Shown here in pieces: positions 7,477-16,374 of a stretch of DNA of 64,000 bases. The position numbers and the translations under genes are program-made. The DNA comes from a virus. The stretch is from positions 1 to 64,000 of the IMG/VR virus record IMGVR_UViG_3300020581_000010. One strand, written 5' to 3'. Under the pieces are notes generated by a model. It was not told the origin of the DNA. It did not search any database and worked only from the letters and a program-made list of their open reading frames with translations. The number at the start of each line of letters is the position of its first letter. The first letter of the stretch is position 1.

Positions 7477-8757
7477 TCACCCATTGGCCGCACAGTTGAT
7501 CGCTACCGGACTGTCCGGGTCCATGAACAGCAATTCTACGGGGAACGACAGGTAGTAGGGTGGGCCGAGGTTCAGGACGTTGCTCGCCCCGAGCGTGACC
7601 TGGATCGAGTTCGCTACCGGCGTGCCGCTGCTCTGCATGTAGTTCGTGGCGTAGTAGTAGTTCCGGTCCTGCCACGGTAACAGGTTGTGTCCCCCGATGA
7701 TCCAGTTGTAGTTCCACGATCCCCAGGGTGCCGAGCCTGGTGGGGGGAAGTTCGGCGTCGGCAGGTTCGTCCCGATCCTTCGCGTCTCAAGGAAGATGAG
7801 GTCGATGTCAACCAGCTTCTCGGCCGTGAATATGCCTGTCGGTCCCGCTGCGGTCGGCCACGGCATGAGGCTCTGCGTAGGCTGGGTGTACGTCGTCGGC
7901 TTGTAACCCATGTAGAGCAGTTCGCCTGGATTCCAGTCCCACCAAGCGTACTGGTTGACCCGCCCCCGGTAGAACTGGAGGAAGCTGTTCGCGGACTGGA
8001 TGTATCGGTAGGGGACGTGCTCCCACCGCATCGTGACCAAGCTGTTCGGCAAGAGGAAGAAAGGTTGTCCGGGGAACACCGCACCGTTAGGCGGTTTCTT
8101 GACGTGCGTTGCGTCTAGTTGAGCGGCGAAATTTATCTGCCCCTGCTTGAAGTTGACGACATCCTCTTTCGGCAACCGCTCGTAGTTGCAGTACCTCCAC
8201 CACTCCGTAGGGGCGGTGTAGACGACCGACCCACCGCTCGGGGTGTAGTAGGTGTTCTCGATGGTGCTGATCGAACTGTCTTGAAACAGTGGATACTTGA
8301 GGTTCTGGAAGTCGAGTGTGATCTTCACGACCGGGTACAGCCAGAACTCAGGGACGCACGGAACTTCGAGGTCGCCTACAGTCGCCGTGAGTTCGGCACC
8401 GTCAGCAGCACCTGGCAGCGGCGGGTCAACCGCGTTCGGGTCCGACTTGGAACGGTTCATGATGAACTGGATGTCGTTGATCCCCACGCAATAGAGCCAC
8501 TGCATGATCGGGTGGGCCAGCGGCATGACGCGGTTCATGACGCCGGTCGCTGAGGGGAGCGGATTAGTAGACCCCATCACATCGTCCGGCAGGCTCGCCA
8601 TCTGTGCGGCGGTCAGTGCGGCGTAGACGGCAGGGGGGCCAGAGGATGTCTGGTAGACGGCGTAGTAGGGAACCGTGGCCCGCTGCTGCTGCCAGTTGAC
8701 GGTTATCTTGTTCGGCGAGACGGTGTCGCGGACTTCGATGTAGGTGAGGACGGTCAT
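7477..8757 (-). CDS. large tail-tip or baseplate-like protein, unknown family
   Basis: 426 residues, rich in Trp, Tyr and Pro, with a beta-rich look throughout and no recognisable enzymatic motif. It begins MTVLTYIEVRDTV and overlaps the stop of the tape measure gene (TGATG). The gene immediately after the tape measure in siphophages normally encodes the distal tail protein or tail-tip hub, so that is the best guess. Sequence alone does not confirm it. Confidence 0.6.
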   Translation of the reverse strand: MTVLTYIEVRDTVSPNKITVNWQQQRATVPYYAVYQTSSGPPAVYAALTAAQMASLPDDVMGSTNPLPSATGVMNRVMPLAHPIMQWLYCVGINDIQFIMNRSKSDPNAVDPPLPGAADGAELTATVGDLEVPCVPEFWLYPVVKITLDFQNLKYPLFQDSSISTIENTYYTPSGGSVVYTAPTEWWRYCNYERLPKEDVVNFKQGQINFAAQLDATHVKKPPNGAVFPGQPFFLLPNSLVTMRWEHVPYRYIQSANSFLQFYRGRVNQYAWWDWNPGELLYMGYKPTTYTQPTQSLMPWPTAAGPTGIFTAEKLVDIDLIFLETRRIGTNLPTPNFPPPGSAPWGSWNYNWIIGGHNLLPWQDRNYYYATNYMQSSGTPVANSIQVTLGASNVLNLGPPYYLSFPVELLFMDPDSPVAINCAANG

Positions 8758-10070
8758 CAGAATCCCCCTAGAGGATTCAGTCCGCGAAGAAAGCCGGCCC
8801 GTGCGTCCTGGAAGGCGTTGATTCCACCGGCCACAGCACCGGGGACGTTGCGAGGATTCAGCCCGGCGACTTCACGGAGGGCGTTGACGATGATCCGCTG
8901 CAACTCCGACGCGAGGTCTCTGTTCTGCACCGAGTCGATCCCCCTGAGGATGTCCGCCAGGTAGTCCTCCACTGCCCGCTGCTGACCACCGCCAGCCTGC
9001 ACTGACGCGATGGCGAGATTCTTGCTGATCTCCTCGAACCCGCTGATACGCACGTCCTGCACTGCAATCGGGGCTGGACTCCGCGGACCCGCCAATGCCT
9101 CGCGTATGCGGCCTACCAGTTCGCCCAGGCCGACGAACTTGAGTAACAGGGCGGCGAACGTCGCCAGCCCTTCAACGACGCGGTGGAGCGTTGCACGGAA
9201 CGCCTCCATGTCGCCAGCCCCACCGAAGAAGTTCCGCAGGATGTCGCTGAACGTCTTGATCATGACGGTGATGCCCGCATTGAGGGCACGCACCAGGGCG
9301 TCTATCGCCGGCCTCAACTCCTCGAAAATCTCCATAATCGGCCGCATCGCTTCTTGGAACAGCACCAGCGTAGCGAGTAGTCCGCCGCCGACCAGCGTAG
9401 CGATCACCTCGAACACTTGGGCCACTTGCGAGATGATGTCCGCGAGGAACTTGAACGACGGGATGAGCAGTTGGATGGCCGATGAGAACTGGCCGCCTAT
9501 CGTCACCATCAGCTCGCCGAATATCTCCGCGACCGCAGCAACGACTGGCGACAGGGCCTCCATCGCCGGGTACAGGATGCCGGCTATCTCGTTTGCGACT
9601 TTGCCGAGCACGTCGAACAGCGGCACGAACGCTACGCCGAGGGTCGCGTTGAGCTGCCTGACCGCGTAGTCGAACTGGAACAGCGTTGCTGGGCTGAGGG
9701 CTTCCACCCACTTGCGGGACTCGCTCACTGCTGACTGTACGATGTCAATCAGTCCCTCGAAAGCGATGGCAACGAGTGCGGCCGGCCCCGCAATGGCAGC
9801 GAGCCCGGCGTCAGCCCCGGCGGCAGCTACCCCTTCCGTCGCACCGCCAGCAGCAGCGGCGACGGGTTCCACGGCAGACGCGGTGGCAGAGCCTACTCCC
9901 TGGATTACTTGTGCGAGCCCGGTGGTGAAGTTCTTGAACAGGTCAACGGTCGCCGAGAACGTGCGGCTGAATTGGGCGAGCGAGTCTTGGAACGCACGCA
10001 CCGCCGGCGAGTCGAATATCTTGTCAAGAAAATCCGTATTCGTCGTCGGGCTATTTTGGACTTTGGCCAT
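8757..10070 (-). CDS. tape measure protein
   Basis: 437 residues, mostly long hydrophobic and amphipathic helices (AEPVAAAAGG-type region, then ALSPATLFQFDYAVRQLNAT, a motif common in tape measure proteins). The C-terminal quarter is Arg-rich with Gly-Phe repeats. It starts within the end of the gpGT extension, as in lambda-like tails. Tape measure length sets tail length, and 437 residues is short for the family, so a short siphovirus tail is expected. Confidence 0.75.
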   Translation of the reverse strand: MAKVQNSPTTNTDFLDKIFDSPAVRAFQDSLAQFSRTFSATVDLFKNFTTGLAQVIQGVGSATASAVEPVAAAAGGATEGVAAAGADAGLAAIAGPAALVAIAFEGLIDIVQSAVSESRKWVEALSPATLFQFDYAVRQLNATLGVAFVPLFDVLGKVANEIAGILYPAMEALSPVVAAVAEIFGELMVTIGGQFSSAIQLLIPSFKFLADIISQVAQVFEVIATLVGGGLLATLVLFQEAMRPIMEIFEELRPAIDALVRALNAGITVMIKTFSDILRNFFGGAGDMEAFRATLHRVVEGLATFAALLLKFVGLGELVGRIREALAGPRSPAPIAVQDVRISGFEEISKNLAIASVQAGGGQQRAVEDYLADILRGIDSVQNRDLASELQRIIVNALREVAGLNPRNVPGAVAGGINAFQDARAGFLRGLNPLGGF

Positions 10071-11006
10071 TGGTCTTCGCCGCGTATTTCGCCCTGAGGA
10101 AAGCCTTGTGCACTTCCGCCTGTGCCGGGGACAGCCCGATCATCTGGTTCGACACCAGCCCGTCGATGACCGCCAACTCCTCTTCCAGCGTCCAGCTATC
10201 CTTGACCGGCATCGGCCTCTCCGGCCACTTGAGGGAACCGTCCTTCGTGCGGGCGTGGAAGTACAGCTCGAACTTCTGGAAAGGGCTGAGTTCCGCGATT
10301 GCCTTTATTTCGAGCCTGACTTCCGTCGCAAGGTGGGCATAGATGGCCTTGCGGAAGAGGGCATTGAATCGCAGCACCTCAGCCGGGTCTAGTTTTTTGA
10401 GTCGTCCCCTTCCTTGAGCCTCTTGGGTGTGGCGAGCGATTGGTTCGTCACCAGGGCCAACATGCTCATGATCTCCGTGCCCTTCGCCTCCATGAGCTTG
10501 ATCATCTCAACGCGGTCCTTGCACCCGAGCATCTGCATCCCGAAGAAGATTCGCCCCGACGGAGTCTGCAAGTAACTCTGGCAGATCGGACCTTCAAAGC
10601 CGAACTCGCCCCGCTCGAACCGCTGGTTGCACGCCTTGAGTTCCTTGGCGTAGGCCGCGTCGTCAGGAGCCAGTGCGGATTCCGCAGTAAGCGTGATAGC
10701 GTCAGCGTAGCTCTTGAGCAAGCTGTTCCGCTTGGCGAGGTCCCCCACGTCAGTAGGGACCGGTTGTGCGAGGAGCCCGGCGTGCATCCGCCAGTTGTCG
10801 GCAATGACCTGCAAGGCCCTGACGTGCTGCTCGCGTCTGTCCTCGTAGGTCGCCTCGATCCGCCGCCGCTCGTTCTTGAACAGGTGAATCTCGAAGGCGT
10901 TCATGATGCGGTCGTTCAGGACGGAGAGCTTGTAGGTCTTGCCGTCGTACTCGATCGAGAACGCCTCGCCGCTGTTGCCGAGAATCTGCGTGAGTGTCGC
11001 GGTCAT
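10051..11006 (-). CDS. tail assembly chaperone fusion (gpGT-like), made by -1 frameshift
   Basis: The 205-residue gpG frame ends DDSKN-stop. A -1 slip on the in-frame A AAA AAC heptamer just before the stop continues as LDPAEVLRFNALFRKA for about 112 more residues to 10051. The layout is tail tube, then gpG, then a T extension, then tape measure, exactly as in lambda, where gpG and gpGT are made in a fixed ratio and chaperone the tape measure. The T part (EVRLEIKAIAELSPFQKFE...) has no credible independent start other than an internal GTG at 10377. Confidence 0.8.
10389..11006 (-). CDS. tail assembly chaperone gpG-like
   Basis: 205 residues, charged and helical, starting MTATLTQILGNSGEAF behind AAGGGGAAAGA. 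This is the unshifted product of the tail chaperone gene. It is expected in large excess over the frameshifted fusion. It follows the tail tube gene by 13 bases. Confidence 0.78.
   Translation of the reverse strand: MTATLTQILGNSGEAFSIEYDGKTYKLSVLNDRIMNAFEIHLFKNERRRIEATYEDRREQHVRALQVIADNWRMHAGLLAQPVPTDVGDLAKRNSLLKSYADAITLTAESALAPDDAAYAKELKACNQRFERGEFGFEGPICQSYLQTPSGRIFFGMQMLGCKDRVEMIKLMEAKGTEIMSMLALVTNQSLATPKRLKEGDDSKN
10392..10398 (-). other. programmed -1 frameshift slippery site
   Basis: Read on the minus strand the codons are TCA AAA AAC TAG. A AAA AAC is one of the most efficient X XXY YYZ heptamers and is in the right phase, one codon before the zero-frame stop. The -1 frame is open for 340 bases downstream. 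Confidence 0.85.
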
Positions 11007-11019
11007 TCTTTCCCCTTAG

Positions 11020-11388
11020 CTATGACAGGCTGATCGTGAAGGATCCGGACGTCTGGGCCGTAACCGCCATCATCGCTGCCCCTTCAATATCATCCTCAGG
11101 TTCCAGTGATTCGATCAGTGCCGTCACCTGCAAATTGATCATGCTGGTGATGCCGAGCGTGAACAGATAGCTGTTGCCGATAGTCATGGGCATGTTGCCC
11201 ACGTCGTAAGGCCCCGACAAACTCACGGTCGCGGAGAGCAAGCCGGTGACGAGCTGCTGGAACCCGCTGGTGAAGTTGTTCACCGGGACCAGCTTCGCCT
11301 TGTAGGACAGCTTCCATTTGGCGAAAGCATACGTCAAAGTCCCTAAAAGCGTTGATCCTTGCTTACCAGCGATGGGATTAAAAGCCAT
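11020..11388 (-). CDS. major tail (tube) protein
   Basis: 122 residues starting MAFNPIAGKQGSTLLGTLTY. The pattern of paired beta strands around FAKWKLSYKAKLVPVNNFTSGFQQLVTG and SATVSLSGPYDVG, with SYLFTLGIT, resembles the compact tail tube proteins of siphophages. It lies directly before the gpG/gpGT chaperone gene, the standard position of the tail tube gene. Confidence 0.68.
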   Translation of the reverse strand: MAFNPIAGKQGSTLLGTLTYAFAKWKLSYKAKLVPVNNFTSGFQQLVTGLLSATVSLSGPYDVGNMPMTIGNSYLFTLGITSMINLQVTALIESLEPEDDIEGAAMMAVTAQTSGSFTISLS

Positions 11389-11414
11389 GTTTTATTCCGG
11401 CTTTAGGCCGCTCC

Positions 11415-11924
11415 TTACGTTGTTGATCCGAATACGATTACCGTGAGGACTCCCGTGCTGCCGCCGTTGTTCGTCACCCGCAGAGTCCGGTGGGTCGCGT
11501 CTACCACTATGCCCGTCACCGTGTTGTTCTCCGCGTGCATCTCCATTGCTCCGGGATTCACCGTCACGCCGGCGGCCGGGAGGAACCACGCCGCGAGTCC
11601 GTTCGTCGTTCCGGGTGCCAAGAGAAACTGACCGGGATTTGCAGCGGCGGCTATCACGAGGATTGCGAACACGTGGGCGAACCCGGTCGCGTTCCCTACT
11701 TGGTCCGTGAACGAGAACAGGTCGAACTCATTGTGGGCACCGGCCGCGAGAGAGAACTGCTGGGCGAATGCGTCGTTGGGGATGCCGACCCCGGTCCCCT
11801 GCCAGTTGTAGTTGTTCTGCGAGGGTCCGAGCGTGGCGGGTCCAAACGGGCTGGCCGGGTTCGTCAGCGTGAAGTTCACGGCCGCCTGTAGTGAAATCGA
11901 ATTCGCGGCTACGTTTCCTGCCAT
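11415..11924 (-). CDS. tail-region beta protein, unknown
   Basis: 169 residues, beginning MAGNVAANSISLQAAVNF behind GAGGGGGGACGC. It is rich in Asn, Thr, Ala and Gly with alternating beta pattern (GFAHVFAILVIAAA, MEMHAENNTVTGIVVD, LRVTNNGGSTGVLTVIVFG). It sits between the tail completion protein and the tail tube. A second tube or decoration protein is plausible; no family recognised. Confidence 0.6.
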   Translation of the reverse strand: MAGNVAANSISLQAAVNFTLTNPASPFGPATLGPSQNNYNWQGTGVGIPNDAFAQQFSLAAGAHNEFDLFSFTDQVGNATGFAHVFAILVIAAAANPGQFLLAPGTTNGLAAWFLPAAGVTVNPGAMEMHAENNTVTGIVVDATHRTLRVTNNGGSTGVLTVIVFGSTT

Positions 11925-11934
11925 GCGTCCCCCC

Positions 11935-12423
11935 TCACGTAGTGCGGGTCTCGGCTACGTCGTAGTTGACTACCAGCCCTGTCAGGTCGTAGGTCGTGTT
12001 GCTCCACGCCGCCTCGCTGATAACGTCGTCCATGTCTATGCTCACGTCCCAAGGCCCCTTGCTGATCCCGTTCGGCAGCACAATCGGGTTCACCTGATAA
12101 ATCTGGTTGCGGATCGTCTGCCGCACGAACATCACCTGCTGCAAGTCGCTCAAGAGGTAAGCGTTCCCGGCACTGACGATGCCGATCACTATCGGGTACG
12201 ACCAGACGATGTTGTATTGCCCGTCGTTGCCGGGAAACGTCTGACCCGCCCCGCCCTTCCTTATCTTCTCTCCGGACTTGCCCGGTGCAAGGATGACCAT
12301 CGGCAGCAAGTCCTGGTCCAGCACGATTACTTTCTTGCGGACGACCACCTGCATCTGCGGGAGCACGCTTCCGAGCGTGTTCTCAAGCGAGACTAGTAGC
12401 CCCTCGTAGTTCGACAGGATCAC
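11935..12423 (-). CDS. tail completion/terminator-like protein
   Basis: 162 residues, GTG start overlapping the preceding stop as GTGA. Position (connector, stopper, then this, then tail tube) and the mixed alpha/beta look with NYEGLLVSLENTLGSVLP at the start match tail terminator proteins of HK97-like phages. VILAPGKSGEKIRKGGAGQTF is a basic loop. The call rests mainly on gene order. Confidence 0.55.
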   Translation of the reverse strand: MILSNYEGLLVSLENTLGSVLPQMQVVVRKKVIVLDQDLLPMVILAPGKSGEKIRKGGAGQTFPGNDGQYNIVWSYPIVIGIVSAGNAYLLSDLQQVMFVRQTIRNQIYQVNPIVLPNGISKGPWDVSIDMDDVISEAAWSNTTYDLTGLVVNYDVAETRTT

Positions 12424-12827
12424 GGTGTCGTCACCTCGACGGGTTTCCAGCCGGTGAACTTCTGCACCTCGCAGGAGAACTCCGCTTCCGCGAACTCGCT
12501 AGTCACGTCCACGATCAGCCAGCCGACGCCGTTCATGTCCTGGATGTAGTTCTGCTCTTGCGGACGGGGTGCTCCGCTCATCTGCAAGTTCTGCAAGTCG
12601 ATGTCGAACTTCGAGGTAGTCTGCACCAGCGACGACCCGTCAGCCCCCTGCCTGACCTGCTTGGTCTCATACTTCCGTGCTCGCGGGATGAAGTAGGACA
12701 CGAACTTATCCACCGTCCCGTTCGGCGAGCCGGCCTGCGTGTTCCGCACCAAGAGCCACACCGGCCTGACCTGCCCCTGCAAGTCGAGCAAGTTCCCGAG
12801 TTGGCCAGCGAGCGTGAAGTCGATCAT
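12420..12827 (-). CDS. head-tail joining (stopper-like) protein
   Basis: 135 residues starting MIDFTLAGQLGNLL, with AAGAGGATAGCGAT upstream and ATGA overlap with the connector gene. Beta-rich with RPVWLLVRNTQ and GVGWLIVDVTSEFAEAEFSCEV. The place between a gp6-like connector and a tail terminator suggests a stopper. No family identified by sequence. Confidence 0.55.
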   Translation of the reverse strand: MIDFTLAGQLGNLLDLQGQVRPVWLLVRNTQAGSPNGTVDKFVSYFIPRARKYETKQVRQGADGSSLVQTTSKFDIDLQNLQMSGAPRPQEQNYIQDMNGVGWLIVDVTSEFAEAEFSCEVQKFTGWKPVEVTTP

Positions 12828-13531
12828 ATCGCTATCCTCTTGGTCCGCTCCCGTGCCAAGGTGGACGCGATCTCCCGATTGAACAACCCCAGCCATTCCG
12901 AGTCCGGTACGCTGACGCTGACACCGCTCTTGCTCACGCTCGTAGGGTGCTGGCCGAATAGAGCTATCTGCCGCATCTTGCTCACCATCAGCTCGCACGC
13001 CTGCACGACCGACAGCGGCGGCGACTGCCCTGCCGTGTAGCTGACCTTGATATTCCCCGCCGGCGGTCCCGGATAGGACAGGACCAATCCCTGCACCCAC
13101 TCGGCCGGTCGTGCCCAGTACGTCCCCAGCCGCGTCAGCTTGCCCGTAGTGCTCTGGCTTCCCGGCCCGTTGTCCCAGTCGAGGCAGAAGTCAACGCCCT
13201 GGGTCAAGAGCGTGGTGGACGCGAACGACCCGCTGGTGTCCCCCGACGCCGCCGTGTCGTCCTCGTAGCACGACGTGATGGACAGGACGGGCGTAACCGA
13301 TAGCCAGATGAACGGCGTGTTGCACCCGCTCAGAATCTCGTTGCTCACCGTCTGCACGCTGTAGTCCGCGACGCCGATGTAGTCGAGGATGAGCGACGTA
13401 GCCCGTGCGATCCAGAGCCCTAGCTGGGCGTCGAACGTCGTGTCCTGAACGGTGAGACCCAGCAGGGTCTTCATGTTCTCGACAGACGTGAGTTGAGTCT
13501 GGCTCACTTGCCCCTCAAAGAAAAATGCCAT
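12824..13531 (-). CDS. gp6-like head-tail connector
   Basis: Up to 235 residues. LLGLTVQDTTFDAQLGLWIARATSLILDYIG near the start is the helical signature of Phage_connect_1/gp6-like connectors (LKxxLrI...DD..I...I..A...I..Y). VVQACELMVSKMRQIALFG is the typical later helix. The ATG at 13531 lies inside the 3' arm of a terminator-like hairpin and has no ribosome binding site. GTG at 13507 (after GAGGGG) or ATG at 13474 (MKTLLGL) may be the true start. Confidence 0.65.
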   Translation of the reverse strand: MAFFFEGQVSQTQLTSVENMKTLLGLTVQDTTFDAQLGLWIARATSLILDYIGVADYSVQTVSNEILSGCNTPFIWLSVTPVLSITSCYEDDTAASGDTSGSFASTTLLTQGVDFCLDWDNGPGSQSTTGKLTRLGTYWARPAEWVQGLVLSYPGPPAGNIKVSYTAGQSPPLSVVQACELMVSKMRQIALFGQHPTSVSKSGVSVSVPDSEWLGLFNREIASTLARERTKRIAI

Positions 13532-13556
13532 GCCAGGTGAAGGACTGGCATGGCAT
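13525..13556 (-). terminator. intrinsic terminator-like hairpin after the capsid genes
   Basis: Minus-strand arms ATGCCATGCCAG and CTGGCATGGCAT pair perfectly (12 bp) around an 8-base loop and are followed by TTTTTC. It comes 33 bases after the stop of the 185-residue gene that follows the capsid gene, so it probably limits read-through from the heavily expressed capsid genes into the connector and tail genes. Confidence 0.65.
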
Positions 13557-13588
13557 ACCTGGCGTAGCCGACCGTGCAGAAAGATCGC

Positions 13589-14146
13589 TTACAGTGTGTT
13601 CGGCAGACGGCTGTAACCGGCCGTCGTGTCCGACATCTTGGCCTGCTCGATGATGATGCCGGCAGTCACGAACACGGGCGACGTGCCGGCAGTCGTCGTC
13701 ATGTTCAGCCGGGCGTACCGCAGCACCCGGTTGCCGATCAAGCTGATGTACTGGTTGCTCGTGGTGACGCTGAACGTGGTGTTGCCAGCGATCACGGTGA
13801 AGGTGCCGTTGGTGGTGGCACACTCTTCGAGCTGCCCCGTCAACGAGGGTGACGTGCCGGTGACGGCCCCGATGATGACCACGGCGTTCGTCAAGTTCTC
13901 GGCCATGCTCATGTCGATGGCCGTGCCCGTGGTCGCGGTCGTGATGCCGGCCGTCGTCGGCTGGATGCTCGTGCCTTGGATGCACTGCGAGAGGTCCACG
14001 ACGATGGACGCTTCGTGCTCGGGGAACTCGGCTTCCTTCTCCCAGTTGTAGAGCACTTGCTCCAACTGCGGGGCGAGTTTCCGCGTGAGCGGCTTGCCGT
14101 CGAAGTCGAGTCCGGTGAGCCGGGGACGTTGGTCCAAAACGTGCAT
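13589..14146 (-). CDS. head decoration/capsid-associated protein, putative
   Basis: 185 residues beginning MHVLDQRPRLTGLDFDG behind AAGAGGACTCAGCA. The middle and end are Thr/Ala/Ile-rich beta sequence (VVIIGAVTGTSPSLTGQLEE, NRVLRYARLNMTTTAGTSP), the style seen in capsid cement proteins. It is the gene immediately after the major capsid gene and is followed by a terminator-like hairpin, so it is likely co-expressed at high level with the capsid protein. Role inferred from context. Confidence 0.6.
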   Translation of the reverse strand: MHVLDQRPRLTGLDFDGKPLTRKLAPQLEQVLYNWEKEAEFPEHEASIVVDLSQCIQGTSIQPTTAGITTATTGTAIDMSMAENLTNAVVIIGAVTGTSPSLTGQLEECATTNGTFTVIAGNTTFSVTTSNQYISLIGNRVLRYARLNMTTTAGTSPVFVTAGIIIEQAKMSDTTAGYSRLPNTL

Positions 14147-14185
14147 TGCTGAGTCCTCTTGTGAGTCTTCGGACTTCGCGTCCGC

Positions 14186-15736
14186 TTAGTTTCCAATCGT
14201 GGTCGGCAGCAACTGGTCCGCGTAGATGAACGCACCCGGATTCAGCGGTGCCCCATCGGCGGTCATGATCGCCCGCACGGCCGTCTGGTCGGCCTGGAAG
14301 ATCGCACCCTGGTTCGCCATTGCAAATTCGATGCTGCCGAACATGCCGATTCGCATGTTGCTCCACATCCCGCCGAAAAGCACTGTGAGGTTCGTGCCCG
14401 AAGACTTCACCCGGCCGTTCGGGACGTTGGAGCTGTTGACCACCTTGAAGCCGGCGAGGTAGTCGATCTGCTTCCCGTCCTCGAACCCGCGAGTCAGGTC
14501 GAACAGGAACAGACCGCCAGAGTCACCGACAGCGGCCACACCGGCACGCTTCGCCTGCATCGACCGGAGCAAGGTCGGGTAGATCAGCCAGCCCTCGAAC
14601 TTCGCGTTGGCGGCCTCAACGTTGCCAATCATGGTGTACGGGTCGCCGGGGGCGAGCGTGTAACCGTTCGTGGTCGTGGCCGAACCCGTGCCGTTGAACG
14701 ACTGGACGCCGGAGTAGCCGACGAGTCCCTGCGTGACGTTCTCGCTACCAGCACCGACCATCAGGTTCTGGTCGAACAGCAACGAGATCGAAATCATCAT
14801 GTCGTTGCGGAACAACTGCTCGACGATGGGTCCGCCGAAGCGGAGAAGCTCGTTGTTCGTGACGATGTACGCCCCGATCTTCTTGCCAGCGATTTCAATC
14901 TGGCCGGTGCCGACAGAGGACTGCGTGGTGTTCGCACCTTCGCCGACGTTGTAGGCGGTCGTCGGGGTCGTCTGCCGGGGGAACGTGATGCGGCCGGACG
15001 GAGGCAAGGGGAAGATCACCGCACCAGACGCGAGTACGGCCGAGTTGTTACGCAGCAAAGGGACCAGCGGCCCGAACTCAGGGAACGGCACCAAGGCACC
15101 GCCCAGGTTTTCTTGCAGGAAGCTCTGGGTCGAGCCGCCAACCTTTTGGGTGAAGCCCTGGTCGTTCCACTGCTGGTTCGTCTTCGTCACCAGAGCCGGA
15201 TTGACCAGTCCCTTCTGCACCATCCAAGAGGCGTATTCCGGGTCGTAGGCCGGCTGCGTGTCGAGCAGGCTCTTGACCTCGAAGGCCAGTTCCTTGTCGA
15301 TGCACGACAGGCGTGAGTCTTCCGAGTACAGGAAGTTCATCCCGAGCGGGCTGACGATGGTCTCTTTGTTGGTGTTGATCCCGTCCCGTTCGGTCGCCTC
15401 ACGCCAGCCGCCCTTGTGGTCGCGGAAGGATTTCTTGAGCCTGTCCGACATGTTGAATTCGAGCTGGGCGTCTTCGGGCCGGATGGCTCCATTTGCAAGG
15501 CCAGCCGCCTTGTGGAACATGTATCCACGGCTGCCCATCGTGTCTTCACCAGCACGGGCTGCCGGGGCCTGGTTCTGGCCGAGGATGCGGCTCTTTGCCG
15601 TGGCTACCGAGCCGCGTCCGGCGACCAGTTGCCTTTCTGGCAACGCCTCTCGCCGTGCGGCCGCGATTCGCTTGCGGGCCTTCTGCAAGAGGGCCAACTC
15701 TTCTTTGAGTGCCTGTGTCTTCGCGGTGATTGCCAT
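14186..15736 (-). CDS. major capsid protein, HK97 fold
   Basis: 516 residues. A 60-residue helical N-terminus (QALKEELALLQKARKRIAAA) resembles a delta/scaffolding segment removed by the prohead protease. The body shows the Phage_capsid pattern: an LGGALVPFPEFGPLVPLLR N-arm/E-loop region, VTNNELLRFGGPIVEQLFRND spine helix, then WLIYPTLLRSMQ and the C-terminal GSIEFAMANQGAIFQADQTAVRAIMTADG A-domain block. Length is larger than HK97 gp5 (385) mainly because of the N-terminal region. It lies downstream of the scaffold-like and protease genes. Confidence 0.88.
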   Translation of the reverse strand: MAITAKTQALKEELALLQKARKRIAAARREALPERQLVAGRGSVATAKSRILGQNQAPAARAGEDTMGSRGYMFHKAAGLANGAIRPEDAQLEFNMSDRLKKSFRDHKGGWREATERDGINTNKETIVSPLGMNFLYSEDSRLSCIDKELAFEVKSLLDTQPAYDPEYASWMVQKGLVNPALVTKTNQQWNDQGFTQKVGGSTQSFLQENLGGALVPFPEFGPLVPLLRNNSAVLASGAVIFPLPPSGRITFPRQTTPTTAYNVGEGANTTQSSVGTGQIEIAGKKIGAYIVTNNELLRFGGPIVEQLFRNDMMISISLLFDQNLMVGAGSENVTQGLVGYSGVQSFNGTGSATTTNGYTLAPGDPYTMIGNVEAANAKFEGWLIYPTLLRSMQAKRAGVAAVGDSGGLFLFDLTRGFEDGKQIDYLAGFKVVNSSNVPNGRVKSSGTNLTVLFGGMWSNMRIGMFGSIEFAMANQGAIFQADQTAVRAIMTADGAPLNPGAFIYADQLLPTTIGN

Positions 15737-15783
15737 TGCAGTCAGTCTCGTTAGGAAAAGTTCTGGCCCTGAAAAATCAGAGG

Positions 15784-16296
15784 TTATCGGGAAAGGCGTT
15801 CGATCTCTGCGAGTTCCCGCTGGATCGAACGACGCAATTGCTCTTCCGTGTCCGACCCGAGGCCGAGCGACTTCGCCGTCTCGGTCTCCATGTCCGTGCC
15901 GCCCTCGCCTGCTTCGTGTTCGTCGTCGAACGTCTCTTCCGTCTCGCCACCCTCCATGTCGTAGACCGGAAGGTCCTTGTAGGACTTGTGCTTGCCGTAG
16001 TTCTTCTCGTGGTGGGTGCGGAAGTGCGAGTCGAGCTTGTCCATGATGGACTTCGCGTCGTCGATGGGCTTCCGCATCGGCCCCTCGACGTGGTCGTGGG
16101 CACCGATCACGTCTTTCAGCCCGTGCAGTCCCGCCATGATCCGGTGAGCGGCTTTTGCCCCTTCGGGCATGCCTTCGAGCGGGTCTTCCTCGCCGGCGAT
16201 GTTCTCTTCGGTCTCTTCTTCGTGTGCGAGGTGTTCGGACCTGTCGGGGATGTCGCCGGGCTTGCGGGCGGGTTCGTCAACGACGTGTGCTGGCAT
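15784..16296 (-). CDS. acidic scaffold-like protein
   Basis: 170 residues, strongly acidic in the first 45 residues (EHLAHEEETEENIAGEEDP) and in the 110-150 region, with a charged C-terminal helix (EEQLRRSIQRELAEIERL). It lies directly before the capsid gene with GTGGAGAGCAAGTC as ribosome binding site. Composition and place fit a scaffolding or capsid-assembly protein. The capsid protein also carries a delta-like domain, so a separate scaffold is not certain. Confidence 0.5.
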   Translation of the reverse strand: MPAHVVDEPARKPGDIPDRSEHLAHEEETEENIAGEEDPLEGMPEGAKAAHRIMAGLHGLKDVIGAHDHVEGPMRKPIDDAKSIMDKLDSHFRTHHEKNYGKHKSYKDLPVYDMEGGETEETFDDEHEAGEGGTDMETETAKSLGLGSDTEEQLRRSIQRELAEIERLSR

Positions 16297-16374
16297 GACT
16301 TGCTCTCCACGGTGGATGCGACTACATGCTGTCCATCGTGCGAGAATCGTCTGGCGGGTTCAATCGCCGATTCA

